From Helicobacteraceae bacterium (GTDB lineage Bacteria; Campylobacterota; Campylobacteria; Campylobacterales; Sulfurimonadaceae), in assembly GCA_013138865.1 (NCBI GenBank), contig WTBY01000053.1, positions 1 through 41,774 of the forward strand: a stretch of DNA of 41,774 nucleotides, written 5' to 3'. Positions 1-6,073 of the stretch are shown here, in pieces (position 1 is the stretch's first letter; each line of letters begins with the position of its first letter). The position numbers were made by a program, and so were the translations under genes. Below the pieces are notes generated by a model. The model saw nothing but the letters and a program-made list of their open reading frames with translations. It ran no database searches and was not told where the DNA came from.

Positions 1-122
1 ACATCACTTCTTATTGACTCAGGGCATCCGTCTGACTCTCTAATGATATGCTTCATATCTGTGATTAAGTCCTCTATTTGTGCTAACTTTGCTTTCAATA
101 TTTCAGTTGTTTCTATTTGCAT
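1..122 (-). CDS. 5' part of the junction-spanning small gene (duplicate of the right end)
   Basis: This is the N-terminal part of the 57-residue gene annotated in full at 41596-41769, seen again because of the end repeat. Here its ribosome site is visible: GGGAGG lies eight bases before the ATG at 122-120. Its start overlaps the stop of the upstream gene (113-304) by 10 bases. Confidence 0.7.
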   Translation of the reverse strand, partial: MQIETTEILKAKLAQIEDLITDMKHIIRESDGCPESIRSD

Positions 123-127
123 ATCAC
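1..127. repeat. Direct terminal repeat, left copy
   Basis: Bases 1-127 are identical to 41648-41774. A 127-base exact overlap is what a de Bruijn assembler with k=127 leaves on a circular contig, so this is more likely an assembly overlap than a physical terminal repeat. A gene reads through the join without interruption, which supports circularity. Confidence 0.95.
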
Positions 128-304
128 ACCTCCCATTACTTCGTATAATTCATCTCTAAAGTTACCCATCAATAATGAGTTAAACATTATTAGATTAGTT
201 ACTTTGAACTTCTTGGCTAATATTGCAACGTGTGATAGTGTTATCTTACAAGCCTTTTCTGATACTGTCGGATTACCAGTTCCTATTATTCTTACTGTTT
301 TCAT
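113..304 (-). CDS. Small conserved-looking protein, first gene of an early operon
   Basis: 63 residues starting MKTVRIIGTGNPTVSEKACK. The longer open frame starts upstream at 355, but the ATG at 304 is preferred because AAAGG lies eight bases before it and a good promoter (334-339) lies inside the upstream extension. The start resembles a beta strand followed by GTGNP, but no family was recognised. It is the first gene of the operon that runs through the contig join to about 38.98 kb, overlapping the next gene by 10 bases. Confidence 0.7.
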   Translation of the reverse strand: MKTVRIIGTGNPTVSEKACKITLSHVAILAKKFKVTNLIMFNSLLMGNFRDELYEVMGGVICK

Positions 305-363
305 CTTCTTTTCCTTTAGTCTTTGATAGGAATAGTATAGCAAGTTATTGACCATAAAAGCAA
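302..363 (-). promoter_or_regulatory. Early promoter and leader, copy 1
   Basis: On the minus strand an extended -10 (TGCTATACT, box at 339-334) is preceded by TTGCTT at 363-358 with an 18-base spacer. The leader then reads AAGACTAAAGG (323-313) and ATG (304). The -10 box, leader block and start codon have the same spacing as in the copy at 8078-8117, so the two are probably duplicates driving two early operons. Confidence 0.65.
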
Positions 364-397
364 GATATTATCTATAATAGTATATTAGTGTTACTTT

Positions 398-784
398 TTA
401 ACTCATATACTCATCAATAATCTCGATACATTCTTTTAACCCAGTAGCAAAATAAACAGCATATCCTTTGTCTCTTAGCTTTTGATGATAGTCTGATTGT
501 TCTTTTAAGTGCTTATCTTTTTTTAGTGTTTTTCCATCTTTTAAATATGGTGTTGTTATTTTTAACTCAATCATAAGTGCGTGGTAATATCTATTTGACT
601 CAAATATTGTTAGATCAACAAAGCCACGGTTATTTACTCCATGAAGCTTCTTGATTCTATTTGCTTGACCTATTGAAAGTTTTAATCCTGCTACTGCATC
701 AAATCTGTATAGAACTTTTTTATATTTAGTTTGCAAAAATTCAGATACATCATCCTCTAAGTCTTTTTCGAGATATTTTTTCAT
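398..784 (-). CDS. VRR-NUC-type nuclease (PD-(D/E)XK fold)
   Basis: 128 residues, the usual size of stand-alone phage VRR-NUC proteins. Visible motifs are GFVDLTIFE (Asp57), MIELK (Glu73 and Lys75), then KEQSDYH near residue 94 and a GYAVYFATG strand. This matches the D...ExK core plus the Q..YH helix of the family. Such proteins act as structure-specific nucleases on replication or recombination intermediates. It closes the replication/recombination operon that starts at 8080. GAGGG lies five bases before the ATG, and the upstream gene ends one base away. Confidence 0.75.
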   Translation of the reverse strand: MKKYLEKDLEDDVSEFLQTKYKKVLYRFDAVAGLKLSIGQANRIKKLHGVNNRGFVDLTIFESNRYYHALMIELKITTPYLKDGKTLKKDKHLKEQSDYHQKLRDKGYAVYFATGLKECIEIIDEYMS

Positions 785-988
785 CTAACCCTCACTAAAA
801 TCATCAGCAGTTAAATACTCACAACTAAATCCGTTCATAATGAGGTCGTCATAGATGCATTGTCTAGCTTCTGCAAACTCTGGTACTATTGCAATATTCC
901 CTACTTTATCTTTATGCACATTTAACCAAGTGCTTCCTTCTCGCTCTGATACTGTGTATTTTCTGCTGTGCAGTGTGATTTCTCTCAT
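785..988 (-). CDS. Hypothetical protein, 67 residues
   Basis: Starts MREITLHSRKYTVSEREGST and is acidic at its C-terminus. It has no recognised domain and no membrane segment. AGAGAGG precedes the ATG at good spacing, and its stop abuts the VRR-NUC gene, so it belongs to the replication operon. Function unknown. Confidence 0.65.
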   Translation of the reverse strand: MREITLHSRKYTVSEREGSTWLNVHKDKVGNIAIVPEFAEARQCIYDDLIMNGFSCEYLTADDFSEG

Positions 989-989
989 G

Positions 990-1496
990 CTATCCTCTCT
1001 CTATTATCATATTATTTTTTATATTTAATCGCATAGTTTTCAATTTACTCTCTTTCTTTTTTATCCCTGTTTGTGGCATTTTATCTATTATGTAATCAAC
1101 TATTATTTTACTATCTCTTGCTAAATCAACCGTTGTCAGGTCTGATTCAAAGGTTGCCAACTCTTCAAACATTTTACTCGTTAGCTTTGCATTTTTTAGT
1201 AATGGTTTCTCAAATAAGTATTGAATTTGTATTATTGTTGAGATAGCTTCTATTGAATAGCTTTTATCTGCAAAATAATTGACCGCACTTCTCCATGCTG
1301 TATCTGCTAGATTAACAGCTTCAACGTATTTATCTAGATGAAGTCTAGCACTATTTTTTAGAAACTTATTTATGTGCTTATCCATTCTACCTATTGGTGG
1401 ATATTTCTTTTTATCTTCATCACTGTAGTTTGACAGAAGTGAACCTATCATACTTGAAGCGATAACTGCGTTTTGAAGTGGTGTCATATTATCCAT
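990..1496 (-). CDS. Hypothetical helical protein, 168 residues
   Basis: Largely alpha-helical by composition, with a hydrophobic N-terminal stretch (NAVIASSMIGSLL, about residues 9-21) and a basic C-terminus. AAAGG stands six bases before the ATG. Its start overlaps the end of the 92-residue gene upstream by eight bases. Its neighbours are nucleases and the replisome organizer, so a role in DNA metabolism is possible, but no family was recognised. Confidence 0.65.
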   Translation of the reverse strand: MDNMTPLQNAVIASSMIGSLLSNYSDEDKKKYPPIGRMDKHINKFLKNSARLHLDKYVEAVNLADTAWRSAVNYFADKSYSIEAISTIIQIQYLFEKPLLKNAKLTSKMFEELATFESDLTTVDLARDSKIIVDYIIDKMPQTGIKKKESKLKTMRLNIKNNMIIERG

Positions 1497-1767
1497 TTTG
1501 TGCCTTTTTAAATGCTCTTATAGCTTTCTTGTCGTTACAAATCACATCACTTGCTGTAAATGTATTGTTAATCGTGTCTTTCCTTGCATCTATGAGCTTG
1601 AATAGATATTCAGTTACATCTTTACCAAGTTCTTCTTTAATTGTGTATAGGCTCTTAGAATAAGCTAGTAATTCAGCACTACTTAACTCTACTATTTTAG
1701 CTTTGTGAGCTTTTATTTTCTGCTGGATTGGTTTGGGTAGTTTTTCTAATATCATTTTTCTAACCAT
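1489..1767 (-). CDS. Hypothetical protein, 92 residues
   Basis: A basic, helical protein starting MVRKMILEKLPKPIQQK. It overlaps the MmcB-like gene upstream by 16 bases and the next gene by eight, so translation is probably coupled. No domain recognised. Confidence 0.6.
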   Translation of the reverse strand: MVRKMILEKLPKPIQQKIKAHKAKIVELSSAELLAYSKSLYTIKEELGKDVTEYLFKLIDARKDTINNTFTASDVICNDKKAIRAFKKAQNG

Positions 1768-2213
1768 TCCTTTTTTCTTTTAGAGTGCATACTTGCAAAT
1801 CTATACCCTATTTTAATATTTAGATTTTTTACAGTTTCTTTATCTACTAAATCTTTATTGTGACGTCTTGATGCTCTAATGCACTCTAAATAATCTTTTT
1901 CATATGTATATAATCCAACGTGTTTTGGAACTTCATTTTTTATTATTTCAATTACTTCTCTTGGAGCTACAAAATAGAAATACTCACAATATTGTAAATA
2001 ATTTTTCCACTTCTTATCTGAGCGATAATCTTGCTTTGAACTTTTTACTTCATATATTATTATTTTATTGTCTTTGGTTATCTCAAACACATCTGCATAA
2101 TATGTATTTTCCCAATAAGCATTTAAAGGAAGTCCAACCTCATCTACAATCATGTGTCCTTTAAGCCCTCTTCTTTGTATTATTGATGATTTTATTAAGT
2201 CTGCTATTTTCAT
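1752..2213 (-). CDS. MmcB-like DNA repair nuclease (PD-(D/E)XK)
   Basis: 153 residues. The pattern ADVFEI (Asp41), IIIYEVKSS (Glu55 and Lys57), SDKKWKNYLQYCEYFYFVAP is the signature I associate with the MmcB family, whose members are predicted PD-(D/E)XK nucleases linked to DNA repair. The C-terminus is basic and would suit DNA binding. It is the second predicted ExK nuclease in the same operon, after the VRR-NUC protein at 398-784. Catalytic activity is inferred from the motif only. Confidence 0.65.
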   Translation of the reverse strand: MKIADLIKSSIIQRRGLKGHMIVDEVGLPLNAYWENTYYADVFEITKDNKIIIYEVKSSKQDYRSDKKWKNYLQYCEYFYFVAPREVIEIIKNEVPKHVGLYTYEKDYLECIRASRRHNKDLVDKETVKNLNIKIGYRFASMHSKRKKEWLEK

Positions 2214-2408
2214 CTACACATACCACTTAAACAAAATCAAAATACTAGCCACCGCAAAAAGAAGCCCTACGCTCTCAATACGATACAGTATCTTTTTCTG
2301 CAACTTAATCATCTCGTGAAGACTTGGTGCATCTTCTTGGATTTTCTTTGTTATTTCGGCTTGTAGTAGTATTGCTTTTTCTAGGGTTTTTATTTCTGTT
2401 TTAGTCAT
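2214..2408 (-). CDS. Coiled-coil protein with C-terminal membrane anchor
   Basis: 64 residues starting MTKTEIKTLEKAILL. An amphipathic helix is followed by one membrane span (about residues 46-62, VGLLFAVASILILFKW) ending at the C-terminus, a tail-anchored layout. The ATG at 2408 is preferred over an upstream start because GGGAGA lies before it. It overlaps the Cys-rich gene by eight bases. Its position in a replication operon argues against a holin, though a membrane-associated lysis role cannot be excluded. Confidence 0.65.
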   Translation of the reverse strand: MTKTEIKTLEKAILLQAEITKKIQEDAPSLHEMIKLQKKILYRIESVGLLFAVASILILFKWYV

Positions 2409-2640
2409 CTTTTTTCTCCCATTTGTTGCATGAAAAGTCTTTATTTGGAAAACATATAGTCTCTTCATTCAATGCATGCATACACTCATCTTCTGAATAC
2501 CCATTTGATTTATTAAAATATCTACAACTATTACAAGTTCTATCTTCCATTAGTAGTGCAGTCAAATATGAAAAATCTGTCGTTTCTATATTTGATGTAG
2601 CTAGTCTAGCTACTAACTCATTATGATTTTTTATAGTCAT
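2401..2640 (-). CDS. Small Cys-rich protein, paralogue 1
   Basis: 79 residues. Cys pattern: CNSCRYF near residue 36, DECMH, ETICFP, then the C-terminal NKDFSCNKWE. The same CxxC...(D)(F/W)xCxx(F/W)E ending occurs in the proteins at 32174-32431 and 39569-39817, so these are probably members of one metal-binding family. Function unknown. Starts inside an ATGA-type overlap with the gene upstream. Confidence 0.65.
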   Translation of the reverse strand: MTIKNHNELVARLATSNIETTDFSYLTALLMEDRTCNSCRYFNKSNGYSEDECMHALNEETICFPNKDFSCNKWEKKDD

Positions 2641-2891
2641 CTTAACCCCTTCATAATTTCAAGTAATTCTTTATTGTATTCAACGTAATCCTTTCGCATA
2701 ACTTTTATATGTTCCTCTTGAGCTTCAATAAATTCATCAAGATCAAAACATACAAGTAAACATATCCAGTCTCTTACGTCTCTACCCATTACGTCCTTTG
2801 TTATATTAAATGCTTTAGCTTTACACATTATTCTTACTGATAGCTTTTCATCATTTAGCTTTTGGTGTAGTATTGTTCTGCTTATAGTCAT
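2637..2891 (-). CDS. Hypothetical protein, 84 residues
   Basis: Starts MTISRTILHQKLNDEKLS, with a hydrophobic Cys-containing segment (WICLLVCFDLDEF, about residues 42-54) and a helical C-terminus. Its ATG overlaps the stop of the preceding gene (ATGA). No family recognised. Confidence 0.6.
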   Translation of the reverse strand: MTISRTILHQKLNDEKLSVRIMCKAKAFNITKDVMGRDVRDWICLLVCFDLDEFIEAQEEHIKVMRKDYVEYNKELLEIMKGLR

Positions 2892-3409
2892 TTTTTTATC
2901 CTTAGTCTTTTTGTAACATCGTTTGATATTTGAAGTGCATCATCGCTACTATTTTCCAAAGCTTCTATAAAGGCTTGTAGCTGAATATTTCCATCTTGAT
3001 AAGCATTGATATTAATAATCAGTAGTTTTGCGTTTCTGTGTGGCTTAACTGTATTTAAAATAGCTAAGTCGTTATCTTTAATCATTGCATCTAATTTTAT
3101 CTTGTCTATAAGTTCATTAAATTGAATAGAGAGTCTTTGAGAGTCTTTAAAAACTTTATCATTTATCTCTCTAGCTAAATCAATTAACCTTTTTGCTTCT
3201 GCTGAATGAACATCTTGACTGTTTGTCTCTTGACTTCCAAGTAGTGCGATTAATAAAGCTTCTTTTTTCTTAAACTCTATTCCAATAGTGGCTTGAAGTG
3301 CTTTTTTATAAGAGCCGTATTTATTTATAACTTCTAATGCTAATTCTAAATTATCTTCATTGTCTGATACTTCAAGAGCATCCATTAAATTTCTTGCTTG
3401 ATTAATCAT
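2888..3409 (-). CDS. Hypothetical helical protein next to the replisome organizer
   Basis: 173 residues, acidic N-terminus and basic C-terminus, predicted mostly helical. Its start overlaps the stop of the replisome organizer gene (ATGA), which suggests coupled translation. In many phages the gene after the organizer encodes a helicase loader or helicase, but no Walker motif is present here, so it could be an ATP-independent loader or partner. That assignment rests on position only. Confidence 0.55.
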   Translation of the reverse strand: MINQARNLMDALEVSDNEDNLELALEVINKYGSYKKALQATIGIEFKKKEALLIALLGSQETNSQDVHSAEAKRLIDLAREINDKVFKDSQRLSIQFNELIDKIKLDAMIKDNDLAILNTVKPHRNAKLLIININAYQDGNIQLQAFIEALENSSDDALQISNDVTKRLRIKK

Positions 3410-4281
3410 TTTATTTTACCAATCTCTATTGCAATATCTTCTTTTGAATAGCCTTTTTTAATCATAAAATTATATGTTGTTTGTTGAGCTTGAGATAACT
3501 TCTTTTCTTTAGCTGTTGGCTTCTTTGCTATTACTTGCATATTCATAGTGTCAAACTTATTTCTAAGTGCTGAACCGCTCAATACATTTTTTCTCCAAAA
3601 CATTCCATCTTCAGTAGAGTGAATCCATTTTATACAGTCTCTTAGTTGTTCAACTGTTCTTCCATCAACTCTTATAGCCAAGTCAATATCTTTAGCCCAT
3701 TTATCTAAGTTAGGTTTTTTATGATTAGGATTTATCTTAAGTATATGATTTAATAGATACTCAGCTAATCGAAAACTGTCGTCGTAACTTTTTGAAGTTA
3801 TGATATTCTTACTCTCTATCTTCTCTATCTCTTCTCTATCTCTTCTCTTCTCTGTGTTACAGTCTGTTACTTCATCGTTACACTCTATTACATCTATGTT
3901 ACATTGTAACTCTTTTTTAGCTCTATGATTTCTGACTCTCTCTGCTGACGCTGTTTCAGAGCCTATTAAAGTTAAGACTGAATTAATAATATACTGATTT
4001 TTATCAAGCTCTTCTATCATCTTATGCTTTGCCATGAAGTCTATTGTTACTTGAACATTTATAACATCTTCATCTAAGATCAGTGATAATTCTTCTGCTA
4101 AACTTTCCTCAACTTCATCAAAAGTTATTATTCCATCTGTAGGAACTGATAAAAGCATTATTTTTTGGAATATAATTACATAAGTGTCTCCACCAGCAAT
4201 TTTTCTAAGCTTTTTTATTCTTACATCTTGAAAGAAATCTATCTTTTGTTTTAGCCAAAAGTATTTCTTTGTTTTTGCCAT
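3406..4281 (-). CDS. Phage replisome organizer (replication initiator)
   Basis: 291 residues. The N-terminal domain (about 1-115) carries the replisome-organizer signature: YFWLKQKIDFF, IKKLRKIAGGDTYVIIFQKI. The C-terminal region (about 165-265) has the W...DGRT...FW...LR.KF pattern of initiator C-termini. The two are joined by a charged linker (about 121-160) whose DNA contains phased GTTAC repeats, the arrangement seen in lambda O, where the origin lies inside the initiator gene. The family binds origin repeats and recruits the helicase. The ribosome site AAAGG lies between the arms of a GTAAC/GTTAC inverted repeat, so feedback control is possible. Confidence 0.8.
   Translation of the reverse strand: MAKTKKYFWLKQKIDFFQDVRIKKLRKIAGGDTYVIIFQKIMLLSVPTDGIITFDEVEESLAEELSLILDEDVINVQVTIDFMAKHKMIEELDKNQYIINSVLTLIGSETASAERVRNHRAKKELQCNIDVIECNDEVTDCNTEKRRDREEIEKIESKNIITSKSYDDSFRLAEYLLNHILKINPNHKKPNLDKWAKDIDLAIRVDGRTVEQLRDCIKWIHSTEDGMFWRKNVLSGSALRNKFDTMNMQVIAKKPTAKEKKLSQAQQTTYNFMIKKGYSKEDIAIEIGKIK
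3814..3902. repeat. Candidate replication origin: phased GTTAC iterons beside a pyrimidine tract
   Basis: On the plus strand GTTAC starts at 3856, 3866, 3877 and 3898, with ATTAC at 3887. Spacings are 10, 11, 10 and 11 bases, one helical turn each. Next to them is a plus-strand pyrimidine tract (3811-3853) with CTCTATCT at 3814, 3823 and 3834. The block encodes linker residues of the replisome organizer (about 127-157), including an odd run of Cys-Asn pairs, which suggests the DNA sequence is what is conserved. Confidence 0.6.
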
Positions 4282-4284
4282 GTT

Positions 4285-4298
4285 GTAACCTTTGTTAC
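4285..4298 (-). promoter_or_regulatory. GTAAC/GTTAC inverted repeat around the replisome-organizer ribosome site
   Basis: On the minus strand GTAAC-AAAG-GTTAC ends four bases before the ATG, and the ribosome site AAAGG falls in its centre. The arms carry the same pentamer as the iterons at 3856-3902. It could be a protein-binding operator or a small hairpin that hides the ribosome site. Confidence 0.45.
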
Positions 4299-4326
4299 GA
4301 CCTTAAAATAAGTAAATCTGATTAAT

Positions 4327-4431
4327 GAGGGTCGAAGTCATAATCAGTAGTCTGTATTTACTCTAACCAAAGGGCTTACGAGATGTAAACCCAAAAGTCC
4401 CTAGAACTTCGACCCTCTGGTTAGAATAAAT
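4327..4431 (-). ncRNA. Structured 5' leader RNA with interleaved helices
   Basis: Read as minus-strand RNA there are three helices. P1 pairs 4431-4418 with 4369-4356 (14 bp, one G-U). P2 pairs 4417-4406 with 4338-4327 (12 bp perfect, GAGGGTCGAAGT/ACTTCGACCCTC). P3 is a hairpin 4392-4372 (8 bp, one G-U, loop AUCUC). P1 and P2 are interleaved, giving a pseudoknot or two mutually exclusive folds. On the plus strand the same pairs contain C-A mismatches, so the minus strand is the RNA. A TATAAT box lies just upstream (4460-4465) and the replisome organizer starts 46 bases downstream. Confidence 0.55.
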
Positions 4432-4459
4432 GTGCTTCGTAATCTTAATTGTTATCCAT

Positions 4460-4472
4460 ATTATAGCGTAAC
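4460..4472 (-). promoter_or_regulatory. Promoter for the replisome-organizer transcript
   Basis: Minus-strand TATAAT at 4465-4460, preceded by GTTACGC (GTTAC at 4472-4468) and with no clear -35 box. The predicted RNA would begin near 4453, about 20 bases before the structured element. The GTTAC next to the -10 box matches the iteron pentamer. Confidence 0.5.
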
Positions 4473-4481
4473 TATATAAAT

Positions 4482-4515
4482 ATTCCCTCCTGAGTCTCGC
4501 ATCTAAAGAGGGAAT
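4482..4515. repeat. Inverted repeat ATTCCCTC/GAGGGAAT
   Basis: Perfect 8-bp arms (4482-4489 and 4508-4515) around an 18-base loop, just upstream of the 4460 promoter. No U-tract follows on either strand, so it does not look like a standard terminator. It could be an operator or could separate transcripts. The rest of the 4282-4661 gap also holds a short inverted repeat, GCATTTG...CAAATG, near 4555-4575. Confidence 0.4.
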
Positions 4516-4579
4516 TGCTAAAAAACTTGCTTAAGTGATGAAGCTGAAGCTTTCGCATTTGTATTGTATCAAATGTTTG

Positions 4580-4651
4580 CTATAATACCACATCGCTTCT
4601 ACTTTTTAATCCTTTAGTCGGGCTTGAAGCGTTACTCCCGATGTCTAACAT
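4580..4651 (-). CDS. Possible micro-ORF, 23 residues
   Basis: MLDIGSNASSPTKGLKSRSD and three more residues, preceded by TGAGGTTG at ribosome-site distance. It follows the 43-residue ORF after a 10-base gap. Its length and composition give no functional clue, and it may be chance. Confidence 0.25.
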   Translation of the reverse strand: MLDIGSNASSPTKGLKSRSDVVL

Positions 4652-4661
4652 TGCATCAACC

Positions 4662-4793
4662 TCAAATACTAACCAGTTTTTCATCTTTCTGGTTAGAGTA
4701 CCATTTTATTTTGTATTTCTTTTTAGCTACCACATACCCTTTTTCATTGATATGTAGTATTACTTTTACGTTATTGTTGTGGCTTTTGCTCAT
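4662..4793 (-). CDS. Small basic protein, 43 residues
   Basis: Starts MSKSHNNNVKVILHINEKGY and continues with a lysine-rich strand pattern ending LVSI. It overlaps the end of the Q-rich protein gene by 23 bases in another frame and has no strong ribosome site, so it would depend on coupling. The coding-like amino-acid mix supports it moderately. Function unknown. Confidence 0.45.
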   Translation of the reverse strand: MSKSHNNNVKVILHINEKGYVVAKKKYKIKWYSNQKDEKLVSI

Positions 4794-5073
4794 ATTGTAC
4801 TGGCGAGTTCATGCCTTGGTTTGGTTGTTGATAGCTTTGTTGTTGAGGTTGATTATATCCACCTTGTTGATTGTTTTGCTGTTGTTCTTCTTGTAAGAAT
4901 AATTTGAACTCTCCGTTCCAGTTAGGTGGTATAGAGTCAAATTCTCCGTGAATAGTTACTTTCCCATCTTGAGATGTTATTTCATTTGCATAACCTAATG
5001 TTTTCCAGCTTGTGCCTGTTGTGTTATCTTGCTTTTGATATGTTTTCGCATAGCTTATTTTGAATTTTCGCAT
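4771..5073 (-). CDS. Possible ssDNA-binding protein with Gln-rich tail
   Basis: 100 residues: a compact N-terminal part of about 62 residues with alternating strands (MRKFKISYAKTYQKQ, KVTIHGEFDSIPPNW), then a disordered tail rich in Gln, Asn and Gly. A small beta domain with a disordered Q-rich tail, sitting next to a single-strand annealing protein, is the layout of a phage SSB, but the OB fold cannot be confirmed by eye and the acidic tip of bacterial SSBs is absent. Treat the function as a hypothesis. Confidence 0.6.
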   Translation of the reverse strand: MRKFKISYAKTYQKQDNTTGTSWKTLGYANEITSQDGKVTIHGEFDSIPPNWNGEFKLFLQEEQQQNNQQGGYNQPQQQSYQQPNQGMNSPVQYEQKPQQ

Positions 5074-5082
5074 TTTATTTCC

Positions 5083-5484
5083 TTAGTTAAATTTGATGAT
5101 TTGCTCTACTGCTTCATCGTCTGTTAATTCTACACATATATCTATTGCTACGTTATAGAACGACTCAAAATCTATAGCGTCCATTGTATGAAAACTTATC
5201 GATTTTGTTACTATAAAAGGATCTCCTATTAATGGAATGATAGTCTCGTAGTATCCAGCCCGATATTTAACCGCTTCATGGATATTGTCTACTGACTTGT
5301 AATGTTCTTGATTGTAAAGAACTGCATTTAGTAAAGCCCAGTATTTCTTATGAAACTTATATGATCTTCTAGGTTTATATTCAACATAGATTTCATCCCC
5401 CTCTTTGATTTTAAGTGTAGCTTTTACGCTCTCATCATTAAGTGGCATAAAACCTTGTTCTATTCTTTTAAGAAGTAGCTGCAT
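5083..5484 (-). CDS. DUF1367-family protein
   Basis: 133 residues. The pattern KIKEGDEIYVEYKPRRSYKF, HKKYWALLNAV, then SISFHTMDAIDFESFYNVA matches DUF1367 proteins, which commonly sit in recombination/replication modules of lambdoid and related phages. The molecular role is not established. Its start overlaps the end of the annealing-protein gene by 17 bases, so the two are probably co-translated. Confidence 0.7.
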   Translation of the reverse strand: MQLLLKRIEQGFMPLNDESVKATLKIKEGDEIYVEYKPRRSYKFHKKYWALLNAVLYNQEHYKSVDNIHEAVKYRAGYYETIIPLIGDPFIVTKSISFHTMDAIDFESFYNVAIDICVELTDDEAVEQIIKFN

Positions 5485-6073
5485 CTTCTATCCAAAGTAA
5501 AGCAGCATCAAAATTAAAAGCAGCAAGTTCTGATAATCTATTTATCCCGAATTGAGCATTGAGTTCGCCAAGCATAAGATTTTTACTTGCAATTAAATTG
5601 CTAATCTCTGATATTTGAGAACTGTCTATAAGCTCCATGTTTGCAAAGTCTTGACCACGATATACGTTAAGACCATATCCAAATAATGCACAACACTTAA
5701 CCACACAACGCATGATGGAAGTGTTAATATCAAAAGAAGTGCAAGCATTGACTGTACGCTCTCCTTTCTTTGTGGTATAGCTGTATTGCTCTGTTTTCAT
5801 AGCTTTATTGATTGAGTCAAGAACTGGCATTATCATCTTTTGGGTTTCATCTTCAATCGTTACTTCTACTTTTACAAATATACCCATAGTGCTTTCAAAG
5901 TATGGAAGTTGTTCTGAGTTTTCAAGCACTTCATATCTAGCTTTTGGATACACTTTTTTAATACCATCCCAACAGTCCGACCATGATATATAGTTTTGAC
6001 CTTGTTTTGAAGATGTTATATTTCTTACATCAATTATTGATAGTGTTTCAAATACTGTTTTTTTAGTTTCCAT
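5468..6073 (-). CDS. Single-strand annealing protein, Sak3/DUF1071 family
   Basis: 201 residues. Typical DUF1071 elements are visible: NYISWSDCWDGIKKVYPKA near residue 27, GIFVKVEVTI, MPVLDSINKAM, and FDINTSIMRCVVKCCALFGY near residue 114 followed by GLNVYRGQDF. The family binds ssDNA and anneals complementary strands during phage recombination. It overlaps the DUF1351-type coiled-coil gene upstream by 11 bases, a pairing often seen in phage recombination modules. Confidence 0.8.
   Translation of the reverse strand: METKKTVFETLSIIDVRNITSSKQGQNYISWSDCWDGIKKVYPKARYEVLENSEQLPYFESTMGIFVKVEVTIEDETQKMIMPVLDSINKAMKTEQYSYTTKKGERTVNACTSFDINTSIMRCVVKCCALFGYGLNVYRGQDFANMELIDSSQISEISNLIASKNLMLGELNAQFGINRLSELAAFNFDAALLWIEDAATS

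Noticed and set aside
1-127. True physical terminal repeat of the virion DNA
   Set aside because: The exact length of 127 equals a common assembler k-mer, and a gene reads continuously across the join.
3811-3853. CRISPR-like short repeat array
   Set aside because: The repeats are only 8-11 bases with no unique spacers and lie within a coding region; no CRISPR array was seen anywhere in the window.
4339-4369. Group I intron core (ACAGACTACTG resembles part of the conserved R/S pairing)
   Set aside because: The element is only about 105 bases, the other conserved core strands are absent, and no gene is interrupted.
4327-4431. tRNA or tRNA-like molecule
   Set aside because: The GAGGGTC/GACCCTC ends suggested an acceptor stem, but there is no T-loop, D-loop or seven-base anticodon loop at the right distances on either strand.
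4482-4515. Intrinsic terminator
   Set aside because: The 8-bp arms have an 18-base loop and no U-tract on either strand.
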